Source: Mesorhizobium sp. B4-1-3 (GTDB lineage Bacteria; Pseudomonadota; Alphaproteobacteria; Rhizobiales; Rhizobiaceae). From it: a stretch of 64,000 nucleotides of DNA. The position numbers and the translations under genes are program-made. Shown here piece after piece: positions 24,949 to 33,301 of the stretch; the stretch's first letter is position 1, and every line of letters starts with the position of its first letter. The stretch is from assembly GCF_006439355.1 (NCBI RefSeq), contig NZ_VFTG01000019.1:52110-116109 (forward strand). The letters run 5' to 3'. The notes under the pieces are model-generated. The model had not been told where the DNA came from. It did no database searches and saw only the letters and a program-made list of their open reading frames with translations.

Positions 24949-26112
24949 ATGGTCAGCCTGCTGAGAAATCAGAAGGTCCGCAACGCGCTGTTGCAGGCCC
25001 TTTATGTCGGCTCACTCGCCGCGACGGTCCTTGCCTGCGTGATGATCGCCCGGCGCAACCTCGCCGAGCAAGGCATCACCTCCGGCTTCGACTTCCTGTT
25101 CAAGTCGACTGGCTGGGATGTGAACTTCTCGCTGCTGCCGGCCACCGCCAACGATCCCAATTGGTGGTTCTTCCTGATCGGCATCGTCAACACCCTGTTC
25201 CTCGGCACCACCGGCCTTGTCCTGGCAACGATCGTCGGCACGATCGTCGGCCTGGCACGGACTTCCTCGAACGAACTGGCGCGGCTGCTCGGCCGCACCT
25301 ATGTCGACATCTTCCGCAACATTCCGCTGATCCTGCAGGTCTTCTTCTGGTACGCTTTGATCACGCATCTGCCGACGCCGCGCGCCGCGCATGAAGCCTT
25401 CGGCATGCTGCTAACCAGCCGCGGCCTCTACGTGCCGGTGCCTAATGTCGGCGGAACGGCGCTGGCCGCAGCGATGCTTGCCGTCATCGCTGCAATCGCC
25501 TTTCCGGTATGGCTGGGTCGAACCCCTCGCCTCAATCAGCCGTTTGGTGAACGCTCCACTATCCAGCTCGCCAGCGCGGCGGGGGCACTGGCCTGCGCCG
25601 CCATCCTTCTCGCGGTCGGCCGCCTGCCGGACCTGCCGCTGCTCGACTTCCCCGCCTTGCAAGGCCTCAACCTCAAGGGCGGCCTGCGCATTCCGCCGGA
25701 GTTCTCCGCCCTTGCCGGCGCCATCGCCATCTATGGCGGCTCCTACATCGCCGAGATCGTGCGCGGCGGCTTCAAGGCGGTCGGCAAGGGTCAGATGGAG
25801 GCGGCGCTTTCGCTGGGCCTGAGCCCCTGGCGCGTCTTTACCCAGGTCAGGCTGCCGCTCGCGCTTCGCGCCATGCTGCCGATCCTCGCCAACCAGTATG
25901 TCTGGCTGATGAAGGCGACGACCATGGGCATTGCGGTGGGCTTCACCGATTTCTTCATGATCGTGGCGCTGACGATCAACCACTCGGGCCAGACGCTCGA
26001 GGTGATCGGCATTCTGATGGCCGGCTTCCTCGCCATCAATCTCAGCCTCGCCGCGGTGTTCAACCGCATAAACAAGGCCATCGCCCTGAAGGGCAATCAA
26101 TTGAGGGGATGA
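24949..26112 (+). CDS. Amino-acid ABC transporter permease (AapQ type)
   Basis: A 387-residue inner-membrane protein. I choose the ATG at 24949, after GGGAAG; an upstream TTG would add an Arg-rich segment with no counterpart. The order of parts is that of AapQ: an N-terminal segment (LLQALYVGSLAATVLACVMI), a loop with FLFKSTGWDVNFSLLP, then GIVNTLFLGTTGLVLATIVG. IFRNIPLILQVFFWYALI marks the HisM-type start. The EAA loop for ATPase contact is GQMEAALSLGLSPWRVFTQV near residue 285. The middle has two extra membrane segments compared with small His-type permeases. It works with the genes on both sides. Confidence 0.88.
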   Translation: MVSLLRNQKVRNALLQALYVGSLAATVLACVMIARRNLAEQGITSGFDFLFKSTGWDVNFSLLPATANDPNWWFFLIGIVNTLFLGTTGLVLATIVGTIVGLARTSSNELARLLGRTYVDIFRNIPLILQVFFWYALITHLPTPRAAHEAFGMLLTSRGLYVPVPNVGGTALAAAMLAVIAAIAFPVWLGRTPRLNQPFGERSTIQLASAAGALACAAILLAVGRLPDLPLLDFPALQGLNLKGGLRIPPEFSALAGAIAIYGGSYIAEIVRGGFKAVGKGQMEAALSLGLSPWRVFTQVRLPLALRAMLPILANQYVWLMKATTMGIAVGFTDFFMIVALTINHSGQTLEVIGILMAGFLAINLSLAAVFNRINKAIALKGNQLRG

Positions 26113-27197
26113 CAGAGATGGAGATTGTCGTTGTCGCTCCCCCTGCCCCGGGCAGGCTCGAAGACCTGAAGCGCCGCTTCTTCGCGACGCCGCTTCAGAC
26201 GTTGCTGTCGCTGATATCCCTGACGATCATGGCCCTCATTGTCTGGAAGCTGCTCGACTGGGCCGTCTTCTCGGCCGTGTTCACCACGACCGGCGGGCCT
26301 GAGGCCTGCCAGGCGGCGGCCGGCGCCTGCTGGTCGGTCATCGCCGCCCGCTGGCGCATCATCCTGTTCGGCCTCTATCCGTTCGAGGAGCAATGGCGCT
26401 CCGCGCTCGCCTGCGTCAGCGTGGTGGTCATGACGGTGTTGAGCTGCATGCCTGCCTTCTGGACCGGCCGCCGCATCGCCCTCGTCTGGGGCGCAGGAAC
26501 AGGCCTCTACTACGTGCTGATGAAGGGCGGTGTGCTCGGCCTGCCCTATGTCGGCGAGGAGGCCTGGGGCGGACTGGCGCTCACCCTCTTCATCTTCGTC
26601 ACCACCTGCCTGATCGGCTTCCCGCTGGCGATCTGCCTGGCGCTGCTGCGCCGCTCGGACCTGCCCTGGATATCGCGCACTACCGGTCTCATCATCGATG
26701 GCGTCCGCTCGCTGCCGTTGATCTCGATCCTGTTCACATTTGCCGTCGTGCTGCCTTTCGCCCTGCCGCAGTGGCTGCAGGGCGACAAGCTCTACCGGGT
26801 GATCCTGGGCTCCGCCCTGTTCTTCTCCGCCTATCAGGCCGAGATCGTGCGCGGCGGCATGCAGGGTGTTCCCGCAGGACAGGAAGAAGCCGCCATGGCG
26901 CTCGGGATGAGCTATTGGCAGCGCATCGGCCGCATCCTCCTGCCGCAGGCGATGCGCAACGCATTGCCGGCGACGATCAACCAGTTCGTCATCTCGTTCA
27001 AGGAGACGTCGCTGGTCGTGATCGTCGGCTTCTTCGAGATCCTGGCCTCCGGCAACGCCGCCTACGGCACCGGCGAATGGCGCTTCGCCTATGTCGAGGT
27101 CTATGCCTTCATCGCCTTCATCTACTTCGTCTTCGTCTTCAGCTTGTCCCGCTACGGCGCTTACCTCGAGCGCCGGATGGCGGTCGGCGAGCGGTAG
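26109..27197 (+). CDS. Amino-acid ABC transporter permease (AapM type)
   Basis: A 362-residue inner-membrane protein; its ATG overlaps the previous stop by four bases (ATGA). It begins with a soluble stretch and LSLISLTIMALIVWKLLDWA, then a periplasmic loop with Cys (TTGGPEACQAAAGACWSVIA), as in AapM. WGGLALTLFIFVTTCLIGFP and VRSLPLISILFTFAVVLPFA are membrane segments. GQEEAAMALGMSYWQRIGRI (about residue 257) is the EAA loop. The C-terminus ends in a positively charged tail. Pairs with the AapQ-type subunit as the heterodimeric channel. Confidence 0.88.
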   Translation: MTEMEIVVVAPPAPGRLEDLKRRFFATPLQTLLSLISLTIMALIVWKLLDWAVFSAVFTTTGGPEACQAAAGACWSVIAARWRIILFGLYPFEEQWRSALACVSVVVMTVLSCMPAFWTGRRIALVWGAGTGLYYVLMKGGVLGLPYVGEEAWGGLALTLFIFVTTCLIGFPLAICLALLRRSDLPWISRTTGLIIDGVRSLPLISILFTFAVVLPFALPQWLQGDKLYRVILGSALFFSAYQAEIVRGGMQGVPAGQEEAAMALGMSYWQRIGRILLPQAMRNALPATINQFVISFKETSLVVIVGFFEILASGNAAYGTGEWRFAYVEVYAFIAFIYFVFVFSLSRYGAYLERRMAVGER

Positions 27198-27206
27198 GAG
27201 GCGCGC

Positions 27207-27962
27207 ATGGATTCCACGCTCCCGTCCGGCCCGGCCGTGCATATCGAAGGCCTCGACAAACATTACGGGTCGTTCCACGCGCTGCGAAAGATAAACCTCT
27301 CCGTCGATCGCGGCGAAAAGATCGTCATCTGCGGTCCGTCAGGCTCCGGTAAATCCACCCTGATCCGCTGCATCAACCGGCTCGAACAGCATGATGGCGG
27401 CCGTATCGCCGTGCTCGGCACCGAGCTCAACGACGACGTCGGCAATATTGACGGGATCGGGCGAGAAGTCGGCATGGTTTTCCAGCACTTCAACCTGTTC
27501 CCGCACATGACGGTGCTGGAGAACTGCATGATCGCGCCGGTAATCGTGCGCAAGCGGCCGCGCGCGGAAGCCGAGACGACGGCCAGGCGCTTTCTGGAGA
27601 AGGTCCGAATCCCCGAGCAGGCGATGAAGTTCCCGAGCCAGCTTTCCGGCGGCCAGCAGCAGCGCGTCGCGATCGCCCGCGCGCTCTGCATGCAGCCGCA
27701 GATCATGCTGTTCGACGAGCCGACCTCGACGCTCGACCCGGAGATGATCGCCGAGGTGCTGGACGTCATGGTGACGCTCGCTTCCGAGGGCATGACGATG
27801 ATCTGCGTGACCCATGAAATGGGCTTCGCCCGCCGCGTCGCGGACCGAGTGATCTTCATGGACGCAGGCGAAATCGTCGAGGAGGCGCCGCCGGAGGCGT
27901 TCTTCACATCCTCCCGAAACGAGCGAACACGTCAGTTTCTGTCGCAGGTGCTGGGTCATTGA
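27207..27962 (+). CDS. Amino-acid ABC transporter ATP-binding protein (AapP/GlnQ type)
   Basis: A 251-residue ABC ATPase. Walker A is CGPSGSGKSTLIRCINRLEQ near residue 44, the Q-loop is MVFQHFNLFPHMTVLEN, and the signature is SQLSGGQQQRVAIARAL. Walker B is IMLFDEPTSTLDPEM, and the H-loop is MICVTHEMGFARRVAD. It matches the polar amino-acid subgroup throughout. Nine bases follow the permease stop. With 23796-27197 it gives a complete uptake system. Confidence 0.93.
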   Translation: MDSTLPSGPAVHIEGLDKHYGSFHALRKINLSVDRGEKIVICGPSGSGKSTLIRCINRLEQHDGGRIAVLGTELNDDVGNIDGIGREVGMVFQHFNLFPHMTVLENCMIAPVIVRKRPRAEAETTARRFLEKVRIPEQAMKFPSQLSGGQQQRVAIARALCMQPQIMLFDEPTSTLDPEMIAEVLDVMVTLASEGMTMICVTHEMGFARRVADRVIFMDAGEIVEEAPPEAFFTSSRNERTRQFLSQVLGH

Positions 27963-28016
27963 ACGGCATCCCGAGAGATGCAAGGTTCCGCGCGCAGCAC
28001 ATCAGCAGGAATTTCA

Positions 28017-29420
28017 ATGACCGACCCTATAGTCGCCTTGCGCGAGATGCTCGGACCGAAAGGCTGGCTTTCGGACGATGATGCCCAACCCTATCGGCGC
28101 GATTGGCTCAACCGTTATGGCATCCGGCCCTTGGGCGTCGGCCGCCCCGCCAACACAGCGGAGGTGGCCGCGGTCGTCAAGGCTTGCCGGCAGGCAGGAT
28201 TGGCAGTCGTGCCGCAAGGCGGCAACACGGGCCTGTGCGGCGGCGCCGTCGCCGAGCAGCCCGACGCGGTGATCGTCTCGCTGTCGCACATGACGAAAAT
28301 CGGCGAACCGGATCCGGAGAGCGGCTCGATCGCAGTTGAGGCAGGCGTCGTGCTCGCCTCCCTGCACGAGGCGCTGGAGCCGCATGGCCTGATGTTTCCC
28401 ATGCATCTCGGCGCCGAAGGCAGCGCCAGGATCGGCGGCCTGATCGGCACCAACGCCGGCGGCAGCCATGCGTTCCGGTATGGCATGATGCAGGATCTGA
28501 TCCTCGGGCTCGAGGTCGTGATGGCGGATGGCACGGTGTGGGACGGGATGCGCGCGGTGCAGAAGGACAATGCAGGCTATCAGCTGCGCAAGCTGTTCTG
28601 CGGTTCGGAAGGCACGCTCGGCATCGTGACGCGCGCGATACTCAGGCTCTATCCCACGCCAAAGCAGCAGGCGAGCGCGCTGCTGGTGATGTCCGATTTC
28701 CCCGCCGCCGTGTCGTTCGGCGCGTTTCTGCGCGGCGAGGCAGGAGAATTCCTGGCCGGCCTTGAATTCTTTTCGGATGTCGGCCTGACGCTCGCGCTGA
28801 AGCATCTGCCGGATCTAGCCTATCAGTTGGAGACGCGCGGCGACGTCTATCTGCTCGTCGAGATGGCGTCGGGCTCGGCGCGGGTTCCCCTCGACGAGAT
28901 TCTGGCCTCGGCGCTGGAATGGGGCATGGAGCAAGGGCTGGTCGTGGATGGCGCGCTGGCTAGTTCGGGCGTGCAGCGGGCGCAGTTCTGGCGCCTGCGC
29001 GAGGAGCAGCCGGAAGGGCAGCGGTTGGAAGGCGAGCAGTTGAAGCACGACATCTCCGTGCCGCCGGGCGCGATCGCGCGCTTCATCGAGGCGGGCGCGA
29101 AGCTATGCCACAACATTCTTCCGGGCGTGCGGATCAACCCGTTCGGCCATCTCGGCGACGGCAACATCCACTACAATCTGTCGCCGCCGGAGGGCCGCGC
29201 CGATTTCGATCGGAAGGCGGAGGCATTCGCCGAAGCGCTGGCCGCTTTGGCCACCGAGATGGGCGGTAGCTTCGCGGCCGAGCATGGGCTCGGCCGCGCC
29301 AAGATCGCCATGGCCGATCGGAATCGCAGTTCCAGCGAGCGCACCCTCATGGCGCAGCTCAAGCGCGCATTCGATCCGTCGGGCACGATGAACCCCGGTG
29401 TTCTGACGCGGATTTCATAG
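28017..29420 (+). CDS. GlcD-type FAD-binding dehydrogenase (2-hydroxyacid oxidising)
   Basis: A 467-residue flavoenzyme of the vanillyl-alcohol-oxidase fold. The FAD domain shows LAVVPQGGNTGLCGGAVAE (about residue 65) and IGGLIGTNAGGSHAFRYGMM (about 140). The C-terminal FAD-oxidase domain has FGHLGDGNIHYNLSPPEG near residue 385 and FAAEHGLGRAKIAM near 420, with the metal-ligand His residues. Members oxidise D-lactate, D-2-hydroxyglutarate or similar acids and pass electrons to quinone or a flavoprotein. I start at the ATG at 28017 (AGGA upstream). It follows the transporter ATPase by 54 bases, so it may belong to that operon. Confidence 0.88.
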   Translation: MTDPIVALREMLGPKGWLSDDDAQPYRRDWLNRYGIRPLGVGRPANTAEVAAVVKACRQAGLAVVPQGGNTGLCGGAVAEQPDAVIVSLSHMTKIGEPDPESGSIAVEAGVVLASLHEALEPHGLMFPMHLGAEGSARIGGLIGTNAGGSHAFRYGMMQDLILGLEVVMADGTVWDGMRAVQKDNAGYQLRKLFCGSEGTLGIVTRAILRLYPTPKQQASALLVMSDFPAAVSFGAFLRGEAGEFLAGLEFFSDVGLTLALKHLPDLAYQLETRGDVYLLVEMASGSARVPLDEILASALEWGMEQGLVVDGALASSGVQRAQFWRLREEQPEGQRLEGEQLKHDISVPPGAIARFIEAGAKLCHNILPGVRINPFGHLGDGNIHYNLSPPEGRADFDRKAEAFAEALAALATEMGGSFAAEHGLGRAKIAMADRNRSSSERTLMAQLKRAFDPSGTMNPGVLTRIS

Positions 29421-29495
29421 CAAAGAAAAACTTTCGTATAGATCGCATTTCTTGATTTCGCGTCGGCCGGCCACAGTGCAGGTATAAATCCGAAG

Positions 29496-29516
29496 GGCAG
29501 GCTCGGTCCGCCTGCC
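29496..29516 (+). promoter_or_regulatory. Hairpin in the leader of the ThDP-enzyme gene
   Basis: GGCAGGC (29496-29502) and GCCTGCC (29510-29516) pair across a 7-base loop, 21 bases before the ATG at 29538. The gap 29421-29537 is the largest in this part and also contains TATAAAT at 29483-29489, a possible -10 box, so a separate promoter is likely. Confidence 0.35.
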
Positions 29517-29537
29517 GGCTTGAGAGGATGTCGAAGC

Positions 29538-31208
29538 ATGGTCCGCAATGGCGGTCGCCTTCTTGTCGAGTGCCTGATCGCCTTGGGCGCTAGCAAAAGC
29601 TTCGGCGTTCCCGGCGAAAGCTATCTCGCCGTTCTCGATGCGCTGCACGATACCAAGGGCAAGCTGGACTATGTGCTTTGCCGCAATGAAGGCGGCGCGG
29701 CCTTCATGGCTTCCGCCTACGGGAAGCTGACAGGCATGCCGGGCGTCTGCTTCGTCACGCGCGGGCCGGGTGTCACCAATGCGAGCATCGGCGTGCATAC
29801 GGCGATGCAGGACAGTTCGCCGATGATCCTGTTCGTCGGTCAGGTCGGCACCGACATGAAGGGCCGCGAAGCCTTCCAGGAGATCGACTACCGGGCAGTG
29901 TACGGAACGGTCGCAAAATGGGCGGTCGAGATCGACGATGTCGCGCGTATCCCGGAGATCGTGGCGCGGGCCTGGACGACGGCCTTGACCGGAAGGCCCG
30001 GCCCCGTCGTGGTCGCGCTGCCGGAAGACATGCTGACCACCGCGACCGAAGCCGCGCCGCTCAACGGCCCTGCTTCGATCTTCGAAGCCGCTCCCTCGCA
30101 GGACGCCATCGCGTCAGCGTTCGAGATGCTGGCTGCGGCGGAGAGGCCGGTGCTGCTCATGGGCGGCGCCAACTGGACGGCGGATGGACGCGCCGCGCTC
30201 CAGGCTTTTGCCGAGGCTTCCGACATCCCCGTCGTTGCCGCCTTCCGCTACCAGGACCAGTTCGACAACCATTCGCCGGTCTTCGTCGGCGAGGCTGGTG
30301 TCGGCATGGTGCCGCATGTCAAGAACCTGATCCGCGATGCGGACGTCATCCTCGCCGTCAATGTCCGCTTCGGCGAGATGACGACCGACGGTTACACGCT
30401 GCTCTCCGTGCCCGTGCCACGCCAGAAGCTGATCCATGTGCACGGCTCCGACCGCGAGATCGGCAAGATCTATGTGCCGGCGTTCGGCATCCATGCCGGC
30501 CCGAATGCCTTTGCCAAGGCGCTGACGCCGGTGAAGGGTGGTTGGGCCGAGTGGCGCGCTGTGGCGCGCAAGGCCTATGAAGGCGCGTTCGTGGCACCTG
30601 TGCAGCCCGGCCCGGTCGACATGGTGGCGGTCAGCGCCTGGCTGCGCGAGGCCTTGCCGGCCGACGTCATCCTCACCAACGGCGCCGGTAATTTCACGGT
30701 ATGGCCGAACAAGTTCTTCAAGTTCGGGCCTAAGGCGCGGCTGCTTGCGCCGCAATCCGGCGCCATGGGTTACGGCCTGCCGGCGGCGATTGCCGCCAAG
30801 GTTGCGTATCCGCAGCGCACGGTCGTCTGCTTTGCCGGCGACGGCGACTTCCAGATGAATTGCCAGGAACTCGGTACCGCCATGCAGGCGGGGGCGCAGC
30901 CGATCGTGCTGATCATCAACAACGGCATCTATGGCACCATCCGCGCGCATCAGGAGCGCAACTATCCGGCCCGCGTCTCCGGCACCTCGCTGGAGAACCC
31001 CGACTTCGTGGCGCTGGCCAAGGCTTACGGCTTCCACGCCGAGCGCGTCGAGGCGACACAGGATTTCGCCGCGGCATTCGAGCGGGCGCTGAAATCCGCG
31101 ACCGGCGCCGTCCTCGACATCGCCATCTCGCCTGAAGCGCTGACGCCGCGCCAAACCCTCTCCCAGATGCGCGACGCCGCGCTCGCTTTCCAGAAGGCCA
31201 AGGCATGA
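29538..31208 (+). CDS. Thiamine-pyrophosphate-dependent enzyme (acetolactate-synthase-like)
   Basis: A 556-residue member of the ThDP decarboxylase/ligase superfamily. The N-terminal PYR domain has FGVPGESYLAVLDALHDT and CRNEGGAAFMASAYGKLTG with the cofactor-activating Glu. The central domain binds FAD or ADP in relatives. The C-terminal PP domain carries CFAGDGDFQMNCQELGTAMQ and IINNGIYGTIRAHQE, the G-D-G...N-N motif for ThDP and Mg. No small regulatory subunit is nearby, so a catabolic decarboxylase or lyase is more likely than true acetolactate synthase. I choose the ATG at 29538. Overlaps the HyuA-type gene by four bases. Confidence 0.87.
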   Translation: MVRNGGRLLVECLIALGASKSFGVPGESYLAVLDALHDTKGKLDYVLCRNEGGAAFMASAYGKLTGMPGVCFVTRGPGVTNASIGVHTAMQDSSPMILFVGQVGTDMKGREAFQEIDYRAVYGTVAKWAVEIDDVARIPEIVARAWTTALTGRPGPVVVALPEDMLTTATEAAPLNGPASIFEAAPSQDAIASAFEMLAAAERPVLLMGGANWTADGRAALQAFAEASDIPVVAAFRYQDQFDNHSPVFVGEAGVGMVPHVKNLIRDADVILAVNVRFGEMTTDGYTLLSVPVPRQKLIHVHGSDREIGKIYVPAFGIHAGPNAFAKALTPVKGGWAEWRAVARKAYEGAFVAPVQPGPVDMVAVSAWLREALPADVILTNGAGNFTVWPNKFFKFGPKARLLAPQSGAMGYGLPAAIAAKVAYPQRTVVCFAGDGDFQMNCQELGTAMQAGAQPIVLIINNGIYGTIRAHQERNYPARVSGTSLENPDFVALAKAYGFHAERVEATQDFAAAFERALKSATGAVLDIAISPEALTPRQTLSQMRDAALAFQKAKA

Positions 31209-33301
31209 CTTCCAGATCAGACGATATCCGCCTTGGCGCCGACATCGGCGGCACCTTCACCGACATCGCCCTCGATGTCAGGGGAGAGATGTTCTCGACC
31301 AAGGTGCTGACCAATTATTCCGCGCCCGAACAGGCGATCCTCGACGGCATCGACGTGGTCATTCGCGATGCCGGCATTTCGGCCGCCGATATCGGCATCA
31401 TCATCCACGGCACGACGCTCGCCACCAATGCGCTGATCGAACGCCGCGGCGCCAAGACGGCGCTGGTTACGACCGAAGGTTTTCGCGATGTGATCGAGAT
31501 GCGGACGGAAAACCGCTTCGAGCAATACGATCTCAACCTGCAACTGCCCACGCCGCTGATCCCGCGCGAGGACCGTTTTACCGTCAAAGGCCGCATCGGC
31601 GCCGAAGGCCAGGAACTGCAGCCGCTCGACGAAGCAGCCCTGGAGGAAATCGCCGATCGCATCGCGGCCGGCAGTTTCGGCTCGGTGGCGGTCGGCTTCA
31701 TCCATGCCTACGCCAATCCCGACCACGAGCGCCGCGCCCGTGAAATCCTTGCTCGCAAGCTCAGCATCCCGATTTCGATCAGCGCCGAGGTCTCGCCGCA
31801 AATGCGCGAGTTCGACCGCTTCAACACGGTCGCAGCCAACGCCTATGTGCGGCCGCAGATGGCCGACTACCTCGCGCGCTTGCAGACACGGCTGAAGGAC
31901 ATGGGAGCCGAATGCCAGGTCTTCATGATCCATTCCGGCGGCGGCCTGATCTCGGTGGAAACGGCTTCGGAATTCCCGGTGCGGCTGGTCGAATCCGGCC
32001 CGGCGGGCGGCGCCATCTTCGCCGCCGACATCGCCCGGCGCTTCGGCCTGGAAAAGGTCGTTTCCTACGATATGGGCGGCACCACTGCAAAAATCTGCCT
32101 GATCGAGGATTTTGCGCCGCGTACGGCGAGAACGTTCGAAGTGGCTCGCACCTATCGCTTCTCCAAGGGCTCGGGCATGCCGATCTCCATTCCGGTGATC
32201 GAGATGATCGAGATCGGCGCCGGCGGCGGCTCCATCGCCTGGGTCGACGCCATGGGCCGGATCCAGACCGGGCCGGAAAGCGCGGGCTCGGAACCCGGCC
32301 CGGCCTGCTACGGCCGCGGCGGCAAACGCCCGGCGATCACCGACGCCGACCTGGTGCTCGGCAAGCTCGATCCGCACAATTTCGCCGGCGGCGCGATCAA
32401 GCTCGATACGGCCGCGTCGGAACAAGCGATCCTGCGCGATGTCGGCGAACGCCTGTCGCTCAACGCCCTCTCGACCGCCTTCGGCATCTGCGAGGTGGTG
32501 GACGAGAACATGGCCAACGCCGCCCGCGTCCATGCCGTGGAGAACGGCAAGAACATTTCCGACAATCTGATGATCGCCTTCGGCGGCGCCGCCCCGCTGC
32601 ACGCGGCGAGGCTCTGCGAAAAGCTCGGCATCGACCAGTGCATCGTGCCGCGCGGCGCGGGCGTAGGCTCGGCGATCGGCTTCCTCAAGGCGCCGTTCGG
32701 CTACGAGGCGCTGGCCTCTAAGCTAACGCGCCTGTCGCGATTCAAGCCGGCCGAGGTCAACGCGCTGCTCGCCGATCTCAAGGCCTCCGCCGAAGGCTTT
32801 GTGCGGACCGGCTCCAGCGGCCGGATCGTCTGCGAGATCACCGCCTTCATGCGCTATGCCGGCCAGGGCTGGGAAATCCCCGTGCCGCTGGCAGACGAGC
32901 CGTTCGGCGACGATGCCGTCGCCAAGCTCAAGGATCTGTTCGAGACCAGTTATCAGCGCTTCTTCGGCCGCGCCATCGACGGGCTCGACGGGCTCGAGAT
33001 CGAAATCGTCACCTGGTCGGTCAAGGCGACGGATGTACGGCCCGCCGTCGAACGGCACGAGCTCACCACCGGCAAGAAGACCAGCAAGCCGACAACGACC
33101 CGCGAGGTGTTCGATCCGGTCAGCGGCGCGCCGCGGAGCTATGGCATCGTCGAGCGCGATACGCTCTGCACGGGCGATCGCATCGCGGGACCTGCCGTCA
33201 TCGTCGAGCGCGAGACATCGACGGTCGTCACCACCAGCTTCGATGCCGTCATCCAGAGCGACGGCGCGATCCTTCTGACCCGCAAAGGCAGCCAGGCATG
33301 A
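31205..33301 (+). CDS. hyuA: Hydantoinase/oxoprolinase family protein, A subunit
   Basis: A 698-residue ATP-dependent amidohydrolase subunit. RLGADIGGTFTDIALD (residues 9-24) is the N-terminal ATPase-like phosphate loop. GTTLATNALIERRGAKTALV, YDMGGTTAKICLIEDF and EIGAGGGSIAWVDAMGRIQT follow in family order. GSEPGPACYGRGGKRPAITD and FGGAAPLHAARLCEKL complete the actin-like core. The family opens cyclic amides (hydantoins, 5-oxoproline) with ATP, or carboxylates ketones such as acetone or acetophenone; sequence alone does not choose. It overlaps both neighbours by four bases and forms a complex with the B subunit that follows. Confidence 0.9.
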   Translation: MTSRSDDIRLGADIGGTFTDIALDVRGEMFSTKVLTNYSAPEQAILDGIDVVIRDAGISAADIGIIIHGTTLATNALIERRGAKTALVTTEGFRDVIEMRTENRFEQYDLNLQLPTPLIPREDRFTVKGRIGAEGQELQPLDEAALEEIADRIAAGSFGSVAVGFIHAYANPDHERRAREILARKLSIPISISAEVSPQMREFDRFNTVAANAYVRPQMADYLARLQTRLKDMGAECQVFMIHSGGGLISVETASEFPVRLVESGPAGGAIFAADIARRFGLEKVVSYDMGGTTAKICLIEDFAPRTARTFEVARTYRFSKGSGMPISIPVIEMIEIGAGGGSIAWVDAMGRIQTGPESAGSEPGPACYGRGGKRPAITDADLVLGKLDPHNFAGGAIKLDTAASEQAILRDVGERLSLNALSTAFGICEVVDENMANAARVHAVENGKNISDNLMIAFGGAAPLHAARLCEKLGIDQCIVPRGAGVGSAIGFLKAPFGYEALASKLTRLSRFKPAEVNALLADLKASAEGFVRTGSSGRIVCEITAFMRYAGQGWEIPVPLADEPFGDDAVAKLKDLFETSYQRFFGRAIDGLDGLEIEIVTWSVKATDVRPAVERHELTTGKKTSKPTTTREVFDPVSGAPRSYGIVERDTLCTGDRIAGPAVIVERETSTVVTTSFDAVIQSDGAILLTRKGSQA

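Noticed and set aside
23796..27962. Calling the transporter the genuine aapJQMP operon
   Set aside because: All four subunits have the right type and order, but the linked LysR and oxidoreductase genes suggest a specialised paralog. Without the rest of the genome the name cannot be assigned.
29538..31208. Calling the ThDP enzyme a true acetolactate synthase (ilvB)
   Set aside because: No ilvN-type small subunit is adjacent and the gene lies in a catabolic operon, so only the superfamily is claimed.
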